This document shows, one piece after another, positions 1 through 8,575 of a stretch of DNA of 64,000 bases. The stretch's first letter is position 1; each line of letters starts with the position of its first letter. The notes below the pieces were generated by a model. That model worked only from the letters and a program-made list of their open reading frames with translations, was not told the origin of the DNA and did no database searches. The position numbers and the translations under genes are program-made. Source of the DNA: Verrucosispora sp. WMMD573 (lineage in GTDB: Bacteria; Actinomycetota; Actinomycetes; Mycobacteriales; Micromonosporaceae); NCBI RefSeq assembly GCF_027497175.1, contig NZ_CP114901.1:1984001-2048000 (forward strand). The letters are read 5' to 3'.

Positions 1-2
1 AC

Positions 3-1493
3 CGGGTGTTCCGGGAACTGGACCGGCTCGGCGCGGCGGAGCTGCGGCCGGTGATCTTCGAGCGGATGATGTGGCACTACCTGGTGGTGCTCGGTAACGG
101 CGACCGGATCGGACCCGAACTGCGACCGACCTTCTTCGCCCGGGTCGCCATCGAGCACGCCCGGTACCGACCGCCCGCCGGGCACCGGGTGCCGGGCGGG
201 GCGGCCGGGCTCAAGCACCGGCTGGTGGCGGCCGGTCGCTGGCGTACGTTCAGCGCGTTGCGGACCGTGAGTCGGGCGGGGGAGACCGTTCGCCGGGTTG
301 CCGGCCGGACCCGTCGTCGGGTGCTGCCACCGGCCCGGGTCGGGGTGCGGCGGGCCCGTGACGCGGTTCTGCGCCAGTACCAGCGGGCCGAGCGGCGTCG
401 GCCGGTGGAGGAGAACCTGGCCGTCTACGCCGCGTACTGGTACCGCGGCTACACCTGCAATCCCGCCGCGATCTACGAGGCGGCCCGCCGGCTGGCACCG
501 CAGGTCCGGGGCGTGTGGATCGTCCGACGGGACCGGGTGCACACCCTGCCGGAGGGGGTCGAGTACGTGGTCGCGGGCACCCCCGCGTACCACCGGGCGC
601 TGGCCCGGGCGCGATGGCTGATCAACAACGTCAACTTCCCGGACTCGGTGCGCAAGCGGCCGGGCACGGTGCACGTGCAGACCCACCACGGCACCCCGGT
701 CAAGGTGATGGGGCTGGACCAGCAGCGCTACCCGCTGGGCGCGGGCGGGATGGACTTCGCCGGGCTGCTGCGCCGGGTGGACCGGTGGGACTACAGCGTC
801 ACCTCGAACGGCTTCTCCACCCAGATGTGGGAACGCGCCTATCCGGCCGGGTACGCCACCCTGGAGGTCGGATACCCGCGCAACGACCGGCTGGTCACCG
901 CGACCCCGGAAGAGGTGCTGCGACTGCGCGCGGAGTTCGACGCCGGTCTCGGCGAGCAGGTCGTGCTGTACGCGCCTACCCATCGGGAGCATCTGCCCCG
1001 GTACCGGCCGCCGTTCGACCCGGAGCGCTTTCTGGACGCGCTCGGCCCCGCCGGCCTGCTGCTGATGCGCAGCCACTACTTCCACGACCGGGACCGGCGG
1101 TCGCCACCGCCGGCCGCCCGTGGTCGTCTCCTGGACGTCAGTGCCCATCCCCGGGTCGAGGATCTGTACCTCGCCGCCGACGTGCTGGTCACCGACTACT
1201 CGTCGGCGATGTTCGACTACGCGGTCCTGGACCGGCCGATCGTCATCTACGCGCCGGACTGGGACGCCTACCGCCTGACCCGGGGCGTCTACCTGGACAT
1301 CGTCGCCGAGCCGCCCGGCCCGGTGGCCCGGACCTTCCCCGAACTGCTCGACGTGTTCCGCTCGGGTGCGCTGCGGTCGCCCGACGGCGAGCGGGCCCGG
1401 GCGCGCTTCCGGGAGCGGTTCTGCGCCCTGGAGGACGGGCGGGCCGCCGAGCGGGTGGTACGCCAGGTGTTCCTCGGCGAGAACCCGGGCTGA
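3..1493 (+). CDS. CDP-glycerol glycerophosphotransferase-like protein, 5' truncated by window
   Basis: This is the C-terminal part of a teichoic-acid type glycerophosphotransferase (TagF/TarF fold), a membrane-associated enzyme that moves polyol-phosphate units from CDP-polyol onto a wall polymer. The reading frame is open from the first base, so the start lies outside the window; a GTG at 6 is probably internal. About 496 residues are visible. The GT-B-like domain covers roughly the last 360 residues and shows the family landmarks HGTPVKVMG (about residue 229), YAPTHREH and VTDYSSAMFDYA (about 397). The first 110 residues are Arg-rich and could be the tail of a preceding glycosyltransferase domain, since actinobacterial members often have a GT2 module in front. 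The acceptor and donor cannot be told from sequence. Confidence 0.85.
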   Translation, partial: RVFRELDRLGAAELRPVIFERMMWHYLVVLGNGDRIGPELRPTFFARVAIEHARYRPPAGHRVPGGAAGLKHRLVAAGRWRTFSALRTVSRAGETVRRVAGRTRRRVLPPARVGVRRARDAVLRQYQRAERRRPVEENLAVYAAYWYRGYTCNPAAIYEAARRLAPQVRGVWIVRRDRVHTLPEGVEYVVAGTPAYHRALARARWLINNVNFPDSVRKRPGTVHVQTHHGTPVKVMGLDQQRYPLGAGGMDFAGLLRRVDRWDYSVTSNGFSTQMWERAYPAGYATLEVGYPRNDRLVTATPEEVLRLRAEFDAGLGEQVVLYAPTHREHLPRYRPPFDPERFLDALGPAGLLLMRSHYFHDRDRRSPPPAARGRLLDVSAHPRVEDLYLAADVLVTDYSSAMFDYAVLDRPIVIYAPDWDAYRLTRGVYLDIVAEPPGPVARTFPELLDVFRSGALRSPDGERARARFRERFCALEDGRAAERVVRQVFLGENPG

Positions 1494-1638
1494 GTTGGAA
1501 GTTCCGTGTAATCGCTGCTAATCGATGGAACGTAATAGGTCTGTCACGATTCAAACATGGCACGTTTACCCGATGTGCCACCCGCATGATCCTTGCCACG
1601 GTCATTCGGGGTTCCGTGGACAAGGTGGGGAGGAGACG

Positions 1639-2940
1639 GTGACCACCGTCGCGCTCAAGGACGTCACAAAGGTCTTCCGCGACGGCACGGTCGCGGTCGA
1701 CAGCATCAATCTGGACGTGAACGACGGTGAGTTCATGGTGCTGCTCGGGCCGTCGGGTTGCGGCAAGTCGACGGTGCTGCGGATGGTCGCGGGCCTGGAG
1801 GACCCGACCTCCGGCGCGGTGATGCTCAACGGAGAGCTGGCGAACGACCTGCCGCCCCGGGAGCGGAAGATCGCGATGGTCTTCCAGGACTTCGCGCTCT
1901 ACCCGCATATGAGCGTCAACGACAACATCGCCTTCCCGCTCAAGCTGGCCGGGGTCGAGCCGACCCCGCGCGGCGAGCGGGTCACCGACGTGGCCAGCGC
2001 CCTCGGCATCGGTGACGTGCTGGCCCGGCGCCCCAGCCAGCTCTCCGGTGGGCAGCGGCAGCGGGTCGCCATGGGCCGCGCGATCGTCCGGCGGCCGGGG
2101 CTGTTCCTGATGGACGAGCCGCTGTCCAACCTGGACAGCGGGCTGCGCGCGGAACTGCGGGCGGAGATCTCCGGTCTGACCCGCGAGCTGGGGGTCACCA
2201 CCATCTACGTGACGCACGACCAGGCCGAGGCGCTGACCATGGCCGACCGGGTCGCCATCATGCGCAAGGGCGTACTCCAGGACGTCGGCACTCCGACCCA
2301 GGTGTACGGGCGGCCGGCGACCCTCTACGTGGCCGCGTTCCTGGGCAGTCCCCGGATGAACCTGCTGGAGGCGTCGGTCTACGTTCACCTCGATCGTTAC
2401 GTCACGCTCACCCTCGGGGAACAGGCGCTCTACCTGCCCTGGGACGACATCCGCAGCCGAGCCGTGGCGCACTACCACGGCGAGCGGATCGTGGTCGGGA
2501 TGCGGGCCGAGGCGCTCACCCCGGTCGCCCCGGACACCCCCGGCGACGTGCTCCAGGGCCGCATCCGCTACCTGGAGCATCACGGCCACGAGTCGCTCGC
2601 CTTCCTCGACATCGGCGCGACCGCCATCATGGTGGACGACATCGGCGCCCCAGCGGACGCGGACGCTCCGCCCGGTCAGCGCGGCCTGCGCCGGTTCGGC
2701 CAGGTGATGCAGCGAATCACCGGCCGGGCCAACGAGTCGACGACACCAGCGGCCGACGGCGGCCGGACCAGCGTGCTGCACGACCCGGGCCGGCACCACC
2801 GTCGCCCGGCCGAACTCGCGGTCCGGCTCGCCCCGTACCCCGCCGTCACCGCCGGCCACCCACTCGCGGTCCAGGTACGCATGGACGCCCTGCACTTCTT
2901 CGACGAACGCGGCGACCGCATCGACGTCGGCTGGCGCTGA
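1639..2940 (+). CDS. msiK: Sugar ABC transporter ATP-binding protein, MsiK/UgpC-like
   Basis: ATPase subunit of a carbohydrate importer (CUT1 family), acting on the cytoplasmic face of the membrane. The 433-residue protein has Walker A GPSGCGKST at residues 37-45, Q-loop VFQDFALYP, signature LSGGQRQR, Walker B FLMDEP and the H-loop in YVTHDQAEA. The C-terminal 190 residues form the MalK-type regulatory (TOBE/OB) domain. I chose GTG 1639 because GGGGAGGAG lies just upstream; the frame stays open to 1525 but that extension has no family match. No permease or binding-protein genes are next to it. In streptomycetes MsiK is a lone ATPase shared by several sugar importers, and this solitary gene fits that role by inference. 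The C-terminal region near residues 340-380 is longer than usual. Confidence 0.85.
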   Translation: MTTVALKDVTKVFRDGTVAVDSINLDVNDGEFMVLLGPSGCGKSTVLRMVAGLEDPTSGAVMLNGELANDLPPRERKIAMVFQDFALYPHMSVNDNIAFPLKLAGVEPTPRGERVTDVASALGIGDVLARRPSQLSGGQRQRVAMGRAIVRRPGLFLMDEPLSNLDSGLRAELRAEISGLTRELGVTTIYVTHDQAEALTMADRVAIMRKGVLQDVGTPTQVYGRPATLYVAAFLGSPRMNLLEASVYVHLDRYVTLTLGEQALYLPWDDIRSRAVAHYHGERIVVGMRAEALTPVAPDTPGDVLQGRIRYLEHHGHESLAFLDIGATAIMVDDIGAPADADAPPGQRGLRRFGQVMQRITGRANESTTPAADGGRTSVLHDPGRHHRRPAELAVRLAPYPAVTAGHPLAVQVRMDALHFFDERGDRIDVGWR

Positions 2941-2977
2941 CCAACCCTCGCCCCCCTACCCCCCGCCCCCGCCCCGT

Positions 2978-3047
2978 CGATCATGCAGTTGCGGCACTCG
3001 ATATGCGGCATAAGTCCCCTTTATCCCGTGCCACAAGTGCATGATCG
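2978..3047. repeat. Long imperfect inverted repeat with nested ATGCGGCAT core
   Basis: Arms 2978-2997 and 3028-3047 match at 18 of 20 positions as an inverted repeat around a 30-base spacer. The spacer contains the small palindrome TATGCGGCATA (3002-3012), whose core is shared with the palindromes at 4241-4401 and 9649-9827. Outside the arms the left flank is C-rich and the right flank (about 3051-3087) is G-rich, extending the symmetry. It follows the stop of the ABC ATPase gene, so it may act as a terminator, or it may be a dispersed repeat. Confidence 0.7.
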
Positions 3048-3091
3048 GCGCGGTGGGGCGAGGGGGCGGGGGGGCGGGGGGAGGGGGACCA

Positions 3092-3208
3092 CGCGAGGTA
3101 GCGGGTGAGGCCGATCTCGTTGCGGCCGTACTCGACCTTGGGCAGTAGGCGGGCCATCGAGCGGGGCCACGGATGCCCGCAGGCCCGGCAGCACCACAGC
3201 GGGCGCCG
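3092..3208 (-). pseudogene. Fragment of a small actinobacterial protein often annotated flavin reductase
   Basis: Reading minus from about 3208 gives an open segment with RPLWCCRACGHPWPRSMAR followed by EYGRNEIGLTRYLAW. This resembles the W-x-C-R-x-C-G-x-P-W-P-C...L...EY...L..YL pattern of the small proteins annotated as flavin reductase near Scr1/DUF397 regulators in Streptomyces and Micromonospora (from memory, not searched). Only about 39 residues survive. The frame runs into the G-rich repeat at one end and collides with the opposite-strand remnant at 3201 at the other. No start with a ribosome binding site is visible. Confidence 0.5.
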
Positions 3209-3616
3209 GTTGCGGACCAAGGCCGGCCGCTCCCAGGAGGCGCTCGGCGAGCAGAACAACTATTCGGCCTCGCTCGTGGCCTCGGTCGAGCTGTGCCGCC
3301 GCGCGCCCAGGGAGGAGTTCATCCAGCGCTGCGACGAGGCACTGCACGGCGAGGGGCTGCTGCTGCGCATCCGGGAGGCGATCCTCAAGGAGCGCCCGGT
3401 CGGCGGCCCGAAGGTGAAGCGGGAGGAGTTGCGGCACCTGGTGGCGGTGGGCGACCGGAGGCTGGGGCACCTGCACGTGGCGCCCCGGGGTGTGGGCGCC
3501 TATGCCGGGCTCAACGGTGCCTTCGTGATCGCCACGCCGCCCGAGGGCGACGACCTCGCCTACCTCGACAACCGCTCACCTGGCGCTCCTTCCTGACGTA
3601 CGCCAAACGGAGCTGA
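3201..3616 (+). pseudogene. Decayed Scr1-type XRE regulator with possible DUF397 tail
   Basis: The plus frame from 3201 encodes a helix-turn-helix segment (GRRLRTKAGRSQEALGEQ, then SASLVASVELCRRAPREEF) typical of Scr1-family regulators. After about 40 residues of unrelated or deleted sequence it resumes with GVGAYAGLNGAFVIATPPEG and AYLDN, which is the conserved block of the ligand-binding half. The large middle section is missing. At 3575 a shifted frame gives LTWRSFLTYAKRS and a stop at 3616, reminiscent of the end of a DUF397 protein, the usual downstream partner. This looks like a regulator/DUF397 pair collapsed by deletion. The identification of the tail is weak. Confidence 0.6.
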
Positions 3617-3720
3617 CCCGGTCCGTGGCAGTGCAGGTGCGCCGGAGTCGGCGTGTCGGCCACCTGTACTGCCACGGTCGCTCCTTGCCTGGCGAAGTTA
3701 CTGGCGGGTAGCTTGACGGT

Positions 3721-4185
3721 ATGACTATCGACTCGCGGCAGGTGGCGGCCGGCATGCTTGAGGCGGTGCCCTTCGCCCGTACGCTCGGCTTCGAATTCGT
3801 CGAGGTGGCCCCGGAGGCGGACGGTTCGGTCCGGGCGGTGGTCCGGCTGCCCGACTCGCCGGCCACCCACAACCACATCGGTGGCCCGCACGCCGGGGCC
3901 ATGTTCACCCTCGGGGAGACGGCCTCCGGTGCGGTGGTGCTCGCCGCGTTCGGTCACCTGCTCGACCAAGCCACGCCGCTGGCGGTGCGGGCGGAGATCG
4001 CGTACCGCAAGCTCGCCCTGGGCCCGGTGCGGGCAACGGCGCGGCTTGGCCGCCCACCGGCCGAGGTGGTCGCGGAACTGGAGGCCGGCGAGCGACCCGA
4101 ATTTCCGGTACTCGTGGAGATCGCCACCGAGGAGGGCAAGCCGACCTCGGAGATGACCGTCATCTGGACCCTGCGTCCGAACTGA
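3721..4185 (+). CDS. Hotdog-fold thioesterase-like protein (DUF4442)
   Basis: A 154-residue cytoplasmic protein with a single hotdog domain, of the kind that hydrolyses or binds acyl-CoA thioesters. The segment THNHIGGPHAGAMFTLGE (about residues 49-66) is the hotdog helix start with the conserved His/Asn and Gly region, followed by beta strands (LAVRAEIAYRKLALGPV) and a closing strand EMTVIWTLRPN. Length fits the DUF4442/YiiD C-terminal family. ATG 3721 is the only sensible start. No strong ribosome binding site is visible, so it may be leaderless or weakly translated. It stands alone between the pseudogene pair and a repeat-filled gap. The substrate is unknown. Confidence 0.75.
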   Translation: MTIDSRQVAAGMLEAVPFARTLGFEFVEVAPEADGSVRAVVRLPDSPATHNHIGGPHAGAMFTLGETASGAVVLAAFGHLLDQATPLAVRAEIAYRKLALGPVRATARLGRPPAEVVAELEAGERPEFPVLVEIATEEGKPTSEMTVIWTLRPN

Positions 4186-4240
4186 CCCCGCAAGCTCACC
4201 TCGTCAGTCGCCAACCGCAACGCCCGGCCCCAGTCGAGCG

Positions 4241-4401
4241 CGACATGCGGCATGTCGCCCCTCCCGCGATGGAGCAGTGCGGCGGGGCGGCCGGGCAGCG
4301 CGCCCGACATGCCGCGAGTCGCCGCTGCCTCCTGCCCCGGTTGCGCGCCCGACATGCGGCATGTCGGGGCTTGCTGTCCCGGGGATTGCCCGACATGCCG
4401 C
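4241..4401. repeat. Cluster of palindromic repeats with core ATGCGGCAT
   Basis: Two full palindromes, CGACATGCGGCATGTCG at 4241-4257 and 4350-4366, alternate with two half copies (CGACATGCCGC) at about 4304-4314 and 4391-4401. Each full copy has 8-base arms around a single central base. The cluster sits in the 555-base gap 4186-4740 between two plus-strand genes. The rest of the gap shows no gene I can support; a ribosome binding site for the next gene lies near its end. The same element recurs at 9649-9827. Confidence 0.85.
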
Positions 4402-4740
4402 AAGCTGCGCCCGTCCCGCGCTGAGACCGTCGAGGGTCGTCGATGTTGCCGGAGTGGGCCCAAGCGTGCTGGAATGGCTCATATCGCCGCAGCGCGGGGG
4501 CAAACGCGCTGAGTACGGCCAGCACGGGAGCAACGCAGTGCCGGTTGCGCATCGCTCGGGCGGCTGCCCGCGCGGTCGCTCACCTGGGCCAACTTCACCG
4601 GTCACACCTATCCGGGCACGGTGTTCCGTTCGTATCACCGGCATGCGTCTTCGCGTCGACCGAGGCGGTCGAGCGTCGACAGGCCGGGGGCGTCCCAGCG
4701 GTCCGCAACGTACATACCGGCGACGAGGTGAGAAGCGATC

Positions 4741-5325
4741 ATGATTTCCCGGGAGAGTTTCGCAGGGTGGCTCCGGCACCGCTACGTGTTGGCGGCGGCG
4801 ATCCTGCTGGTGGTGTCGGCGGGCGCTGTCGTACTCGTCAACTCGGCCAGCTCGAAGACAGCTCCGCCGGATCTGCACGGGCAGATCATGAGCTGGATGC
4901 GTACCACGCTGGAGGACGCGGACCCGGAGCAGCACAACCACGCCGGGCACGACATTCAGCAGGTGGCCAACGGCGAGGAGACCAAGCCCGCGGTGATCTG
5001 CGGCGTGCACGTCTACGGCTACGAGCCGGCCGAGGTCACCGTGCTCGCCGACGTGCAGACGGTCTACGGCTTCCACCTCTGCGGGGTCGCCGAGCAGGGG
5101 CGCCCCTGGGACTGGGCGGTCAAGCTGGCCGGCCCGGTGATCATCGACATGTCCACCGAACCGGCGGGCATCCAGGTGGTCGAGGCGACCGAGGACACCA
5201 GGTTCATCGACCGGCTGCGACAGATGTTCCCGGCCAAGTACGCGGAGCTGGCGGAGAGGGAGGCCCTGGAGCCGTCCGAGATGGCCGATCTGCGCCGCCG
5301 GTACGACTCCGCCGCCGGACTCTGA
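4741..5325 (+). CDS. Membrane-anchored protein of unknown function
   Basis: A 194-residue protein I do not recognise. Residues 1-12 are basic and polar and residues 14-35 form one hydrophobic segment (YVLAAAILLVVSAGAVVLV), so it is probably anchored with its C-terminal domain outside the cell. The exported part carries HNHAGHD near residue 61, two cysteines about 26 residues apart (CGVHVYGYEP and LCGVAEQG) that could form a disulphide or bind metal, and an acidic C-terminus. ATG 4741 follows GAGGTGAGAAG. It lies alone, with the palindrome-rich gap upstream and an HAD enzyme downstream. Confidence 0.7.
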   Translation: MISRESFAGWLRHRYVLAAAILLVVSAGAVVLVNSASSKTAPPDLHGQIMSWMRTTLEDADPEQHNHAGHDIQQVANGEETKPAVICGVHVYGYEPAEVTVLADVQTVYGFHLCGVAEQGRPWDWAVKLAGPVIIDMSTEPAGIQVVEATEDTRFIDRLRQMFPAKYAELAEREALEPSEMADLRRRYDSAAGL

Positions 5326-5434
5326 CCACGCCAGGCAGGCGGGGGTGCGGCCGACTGACCGCACCCCGCGCGCCGCCGCGCCGGTATCCGTGGAAGTGCG
5401 TTTGCCGGCACGCGTCGGCGGATAGATTGATACG

Positions 5435-6187
5435 ATGCTCGGCCTGCCTGACCATGTGACCGCTGTTCTGTTCGACCTCGACGGTGTGCTCACGCAGACC
5501 GCCCGGGTGCACAACGCCGCCTGGACCGAGACGTTCGACGACTACCTGCGGCGGCGATCGGCCACCACAGGTGAGCCGTACCGGCCGTTCGATCCGGGGC
5601 CGGACTATCACCGATACGTCGACGGTCGCCCGCGTCTCGACGGGGTGCGCACCTTCCTCGCCTCCCGTGGCATCACCCTGCCCGAGGGCGCACCGGAGGA
5701 TCCGCCGGGTGCCCAGACCGTGTACGGCCTCGGCAACCAGAAGAACGCCATGGTGTTGGAGCGGATCCGCACCATCGGGGTGGACGTCTATCCCGGCTCG
5801 GTCGCGTACCTCAAGGCGGTGGCCGCGGCGGGCCTGCGGCGGGCGGTCGTCACGGCCAGCGCCAACGGCCGCGAGGTGGTCGCCGCCGCCGGCCTGGAGC
5901 CGATGCTGGAGGCCCGGGTGGACGGGCTCACCGCCCGAGCCGAAGGGCTGCGCGGCAAGCCGTACCCCGACACCTTCCTCGCCGGGGCGAAACTGCTCGA
6001 TGTCACGCCGGAGAAGGCGGCTGTCGTTGAAGACGCGTTGGCAGGTGTCGAAGCCGGCCGGGCCGGCGGTTTCGGGTACGTGATCGGCGTGGACCGGGCC
6101 GGCCACGCCGACGAGCTGCGCGCCCACGGTGCCGACGTCGTGGTCGATGATCTTGCCGACCTGCTCGACACCGGGCGGCCCGAGTGA
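5435..6187 (+). CDS. pgmB: Beta-phosphoglucomutase family HAD hydrolase
   Basis: HAD-superfamily enzyme expected to interconvert beta-glucose 1-phosphate and glucose 6-phosphate. In the 250 residues, motif I is LFDLDGVLT near residues 12-20 (both Asp present), the helical cap carries GLGNQKN and the family RPRLDGVRTFL block, motif II is VVTASAN, the motif III Lys is in GKPYPDTF, and the motif IV acidic pair is in VVEDALAGVEAG. Its stop overlaps the start of the GH65 gene by four bases, so the two are co-translated. A GH65 phosphorylase releases beta-glucose 1-phosphate, which this enzyme would feed into glycolysis. This coupling is well known for maltose, trehalose and kojibiose phosphorylase operons. 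Confidence 0.88.
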   Translation: MLGLPDHVTAVLFDLDGVLTQTARVHNAAWTETFDDYLRRRSATTGEPYRPFDPGPDYHRYVDGRPRLDGVRTFLASRGITLPEGAPEDPPGAQTVYGLGNQKNAMVLERIRTIGVDVYPGSVAYLKAVAAAGLRRAVVTASANGREVVAAAGLEPMLEARVDGLTARAEGLRGKPYPDTFLAGAKLLDVTPEKAAVVEDALAGVEAGRAGGFGYVIGVDRAGHADELRAHGADVVVDDLADLLDTGRPE

Positions 6188-8559
6188 TCCGGGAGCGGGC
6201 GTACCCGGTCGAGCCGTGGCACGTCCGGGAGACCCGGCTGGACATGGACGTGCTCGCCCAGTCCGAATCGGTGTTCGCATTGTCGAACGGGCACGTCGGG
6301 CTGCGCGGCAACCTGGACGAGGGGGAGCCGCACGGGTTGCCCGGCACCTACCTCAACTCGTTCTACGAGCTGCGGCCCCTGCCGTACGCGGAGGCCGGCT
6401 TCGGCTTCCCCGAGTCCGGCCAGACCATCGTCAACGTCACAAACGGCAAACTCATCCGGCTGATGGTCGACGACGAGCCGCTCGACGTGCGCTACGGCGA
6501 GGTCCTCGCCCACGAGCGGATCCTCGACATGCGCGCCGGCACCCTGCACCGCTCGTTGCACTGGCGCTCGCCGGCCGGGCGTGAGGTCCGGGTGAACAGC
6601 ACCCGGCTGGTCTCCTTCCGGCAGCGCTCGGTGGCCGCTATCCGCTACGAGGTGGAGGTGGCCGACGACGAGCCGCTACGGTTGATCATCCAGTCGGAGT
6701 TGGTGGCCAACGAGACGTTGCCGCCACAGAGCCGCGACCCGCGCGTCGCCGCCGTGCTGGAGTCGCCGTTGCAGGCGGAGGAGGAACTGACCACCCCGGC
6801 CGGCGGGCTGCTGATCCACCAGACCAAGGTCTCCGGGCTGCGGGTCGCTGCCGCCATGGACCACGAGGTGGCCTCGCCGGCCCGGACGTCCGTTAACTCC
6901 GAAGGCTACGAGGACTGGGTCCGTACCACGGTGGCGTGCGTGCTGGAGCCGGGGCAGAAGCTCCAGGTGGTCAAGTACCTGACCTACGGTTGGTCCAGCC
7001 GGCGCTCGCTGCCGGCGCTGCGCGACCAGGTCGGTGCCGCGTTGGCCGCAGCGAAGCTGGACGGCTGGGACGGGCTGGTCCGTGAGCAGCGGGAGTATCT
7101 GGACGAGTTCTGGGACGCCGCCGACGTCGTGGTCGACGGGGATCCGGAGGTGCAACAGGCGGTTCGGTTCGGCCTGTTCCACGTGCTCCAGGCTGGTGCG
7201 CGGGCGGAACGCCGGCCCATCTCGGCCAAGGGGCTCACCGGTCCCGGGTACGACGGGCACGCGTTCTGGGACACCGAGATGTTCGTCCTGCCGGTGCTGA
7301 CGTACACCCATCCGGCCGCCGTACGGGACGCTCTGTACTGGCGTTTCTCCACTCTGGAGCAGGCCCGGGAACGGGCCCGCACGCTGAATCTTGCCGGTGC
7401 CGCCTTCCCGTGGCGCACCATCGAGGGGCCGGAGTCGTCGGGGTACTGGCCGGCGGGCACCGCCGCGTTCCACATCGCGGCGGGCATCGCCGACGCGCTG
7501 CGGCGCTACGTGCTGGTGACCGGCGATCAGCAACTGGAGCGGGAGATCGGGCTGGAGTTGCTGGTGGAGACCGCGCGGCTGTGGCGCTCGCTCGGGCACC
7601 ACGACCGCGCCGGCAACTTCCACGTCGACGGGGTCACCGGTCCCGACGAGTACACCGCCGTCAAGAACGACAACATCTACACCAACCTGATGGCCCAACG
7701 AAACCTCCGCGCCGCCGCCGACGTGGCGATGCGGTACCGCGACGAGGCGTTCCACCTCCGCGTCACCGACGAGGAGGCCGCCGCGTGGCGCGATGCCGCT
7801 GCGGCCATGCACATCCCGTACGACGAGGAACTCCGGGTGCACCAACAGGTGGAGGGCTTCACCCGGTTGCAGGAGTGGGATTTCGACCAGACCCCGCCCG
7901 ACAAGTACCCGCTGCTGCTGCACTATCCGTACTTCGACCTGTATCGCAAGCAGGTGATCAAGCAGGCCGACCTGGAGTTGGCCATGCACTGGCGGGGCGA
8001 CGCCTTCACCACCGAGGAGAAGCTGCGCAACTTCCTCTACTACGAGCGACGTACGGTCCGCGACTCGTCCCTGTCCGCCTGCACCCAGGCGGTGCTGGCG
8101 GCGGAGGTCGGTTACTCCGACCTGGCGCACAGCTATCTGCGTGAGGCCGCGCTGATGGACCTGCACGACCTGAACGAGAACACCCGCGACGGCGTGCACA
8201 TGGCCTCGCTCGCAGGTGCCTGGATCGCACTGGTCGCCGGGTTCGGCGGCCTGCGGGACCATGACGGGACGCTGTCCTTCGCGCCCTGCCTGTCCAGCCG
8301 GCTCAACGGCCTGTCGTTCTCGCTCCAGTGGTGCGGGATGCGGCTGCGGGTCGACGTACGCGGCCATGACACGACGTACGCCCTGCACCACGCCGCCGCG
8401 GACGCCGTCATCGAGCTGCGGCACCACGGAAAACCGGTGCGCGTCACCTGCGACGAGCCGGTGACCGTACCAAATCCGCCGCCGCGCACGGGCCTGCCGA
8501 CACCGGAGCAGGCACCCGGGCGGGCACCCCTGCTCCGGCTGCCGGAGAACCCGGCCTGA
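6184..8559 (+). CDS. Glycoside hydrolase family 65 disaccharide phosphorylase
   Basis: A 791-residue cytoplasmic GH65 enzyme that cleaves an alpha-linked glucose disaccharide with phosphate to give beta-glucose 1-phosphate. The N-terminal beta-sandwich spans about residues 1-270 (HVGLRGNLDEG near the start) and an alpha/alpha barrel follows. The general acid is Glu489 in GPDEY (residues 486-490), with the usual N-D-N-x-Y-T-N stretch behind it. The C-terminal sheet domain closes the protein. GTG 6184 overlaps the preceding stop (GTGA). Family members differ in linkage (maltose, trehalose, kojibiose, nigerose), and the specificity-determining loops cannot be read reliably here, so the substrate stays open. 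No sugar transporter lies next to the pair. Confidence 0.88.
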   Translation: MIRERAYPVEPWHVRETRLDMDVLAQSESVFALSNGHVGLRGNLDEGEPHGLPGTYLNSFYELRPLPYAEAGFGFPESGQTIVNVTNGKLIRLMVDDEPLDVRYGEVLAHERILDMRAGTLHRSLHWRSPAGREVRVNSTRLVSFRQRSVAAIRYEVEVADDEPLRLIIQSELVANETLPPQSRDPRVAAVLESPLQAEEELTTPAGGLLIHQTKVSGLRVAAAMDHEVASPARTSVNSEGYEDWVRTTVACVLEPGQKLQVVKYLTYGWSSRRSLPALRDQVGAALAAAKLDGWDGLVREQREYLDEFWDAADVVVDGDPEVQQAVRFGLFHVLQAGARAERRPISAKGLTGPGYDGHAFWDTEMFVLPVLTYTHPAAVRDALYWRFSTLEQARERARTLNLAGAAFPWRTIEGPESSGYWPAGTAAFHIAAGIADALRRYVLVTGDQQLEREIGLELLVETARLWRSLGHHDRAGNFHVDGVTGPDEYTAVKNDNIYTNLMAQRNLRAAADVAMRYRDEAFHLRVTDEEAAAWRDAAAAMHIPYDEELRVHQQVEGFTRLQEWDFDQTPPDKYPLLLHYPYFDLYRKQVIKQADLELAMHWRGDAFTTEEKLRNFLYYERRTVRDSSLSACTQAVLAAEVGYSDLAHSYLREAALMDLHDLNENTRDGVHMASLAGAWIALVAGFGGLRDHDGTLSFAPCLSSRLNGLSFSLQWCGMRLRVDVRGHDTTYALHHAAADAVIELRHHGKPVRVTCDEPVTVPNPPPRTGLPTPEQAPGRAPLLRLPENPA

Positions 8560-8575
8560 CCCGGGTACCTCGTCG

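Noticed and set aside
1243..2895. 550-residue minus-strand frame opposite the MsiK-like gene
   Set aside because: Antisense shadow of a well-supported ABC ATPase; no domain is recognisable in it.
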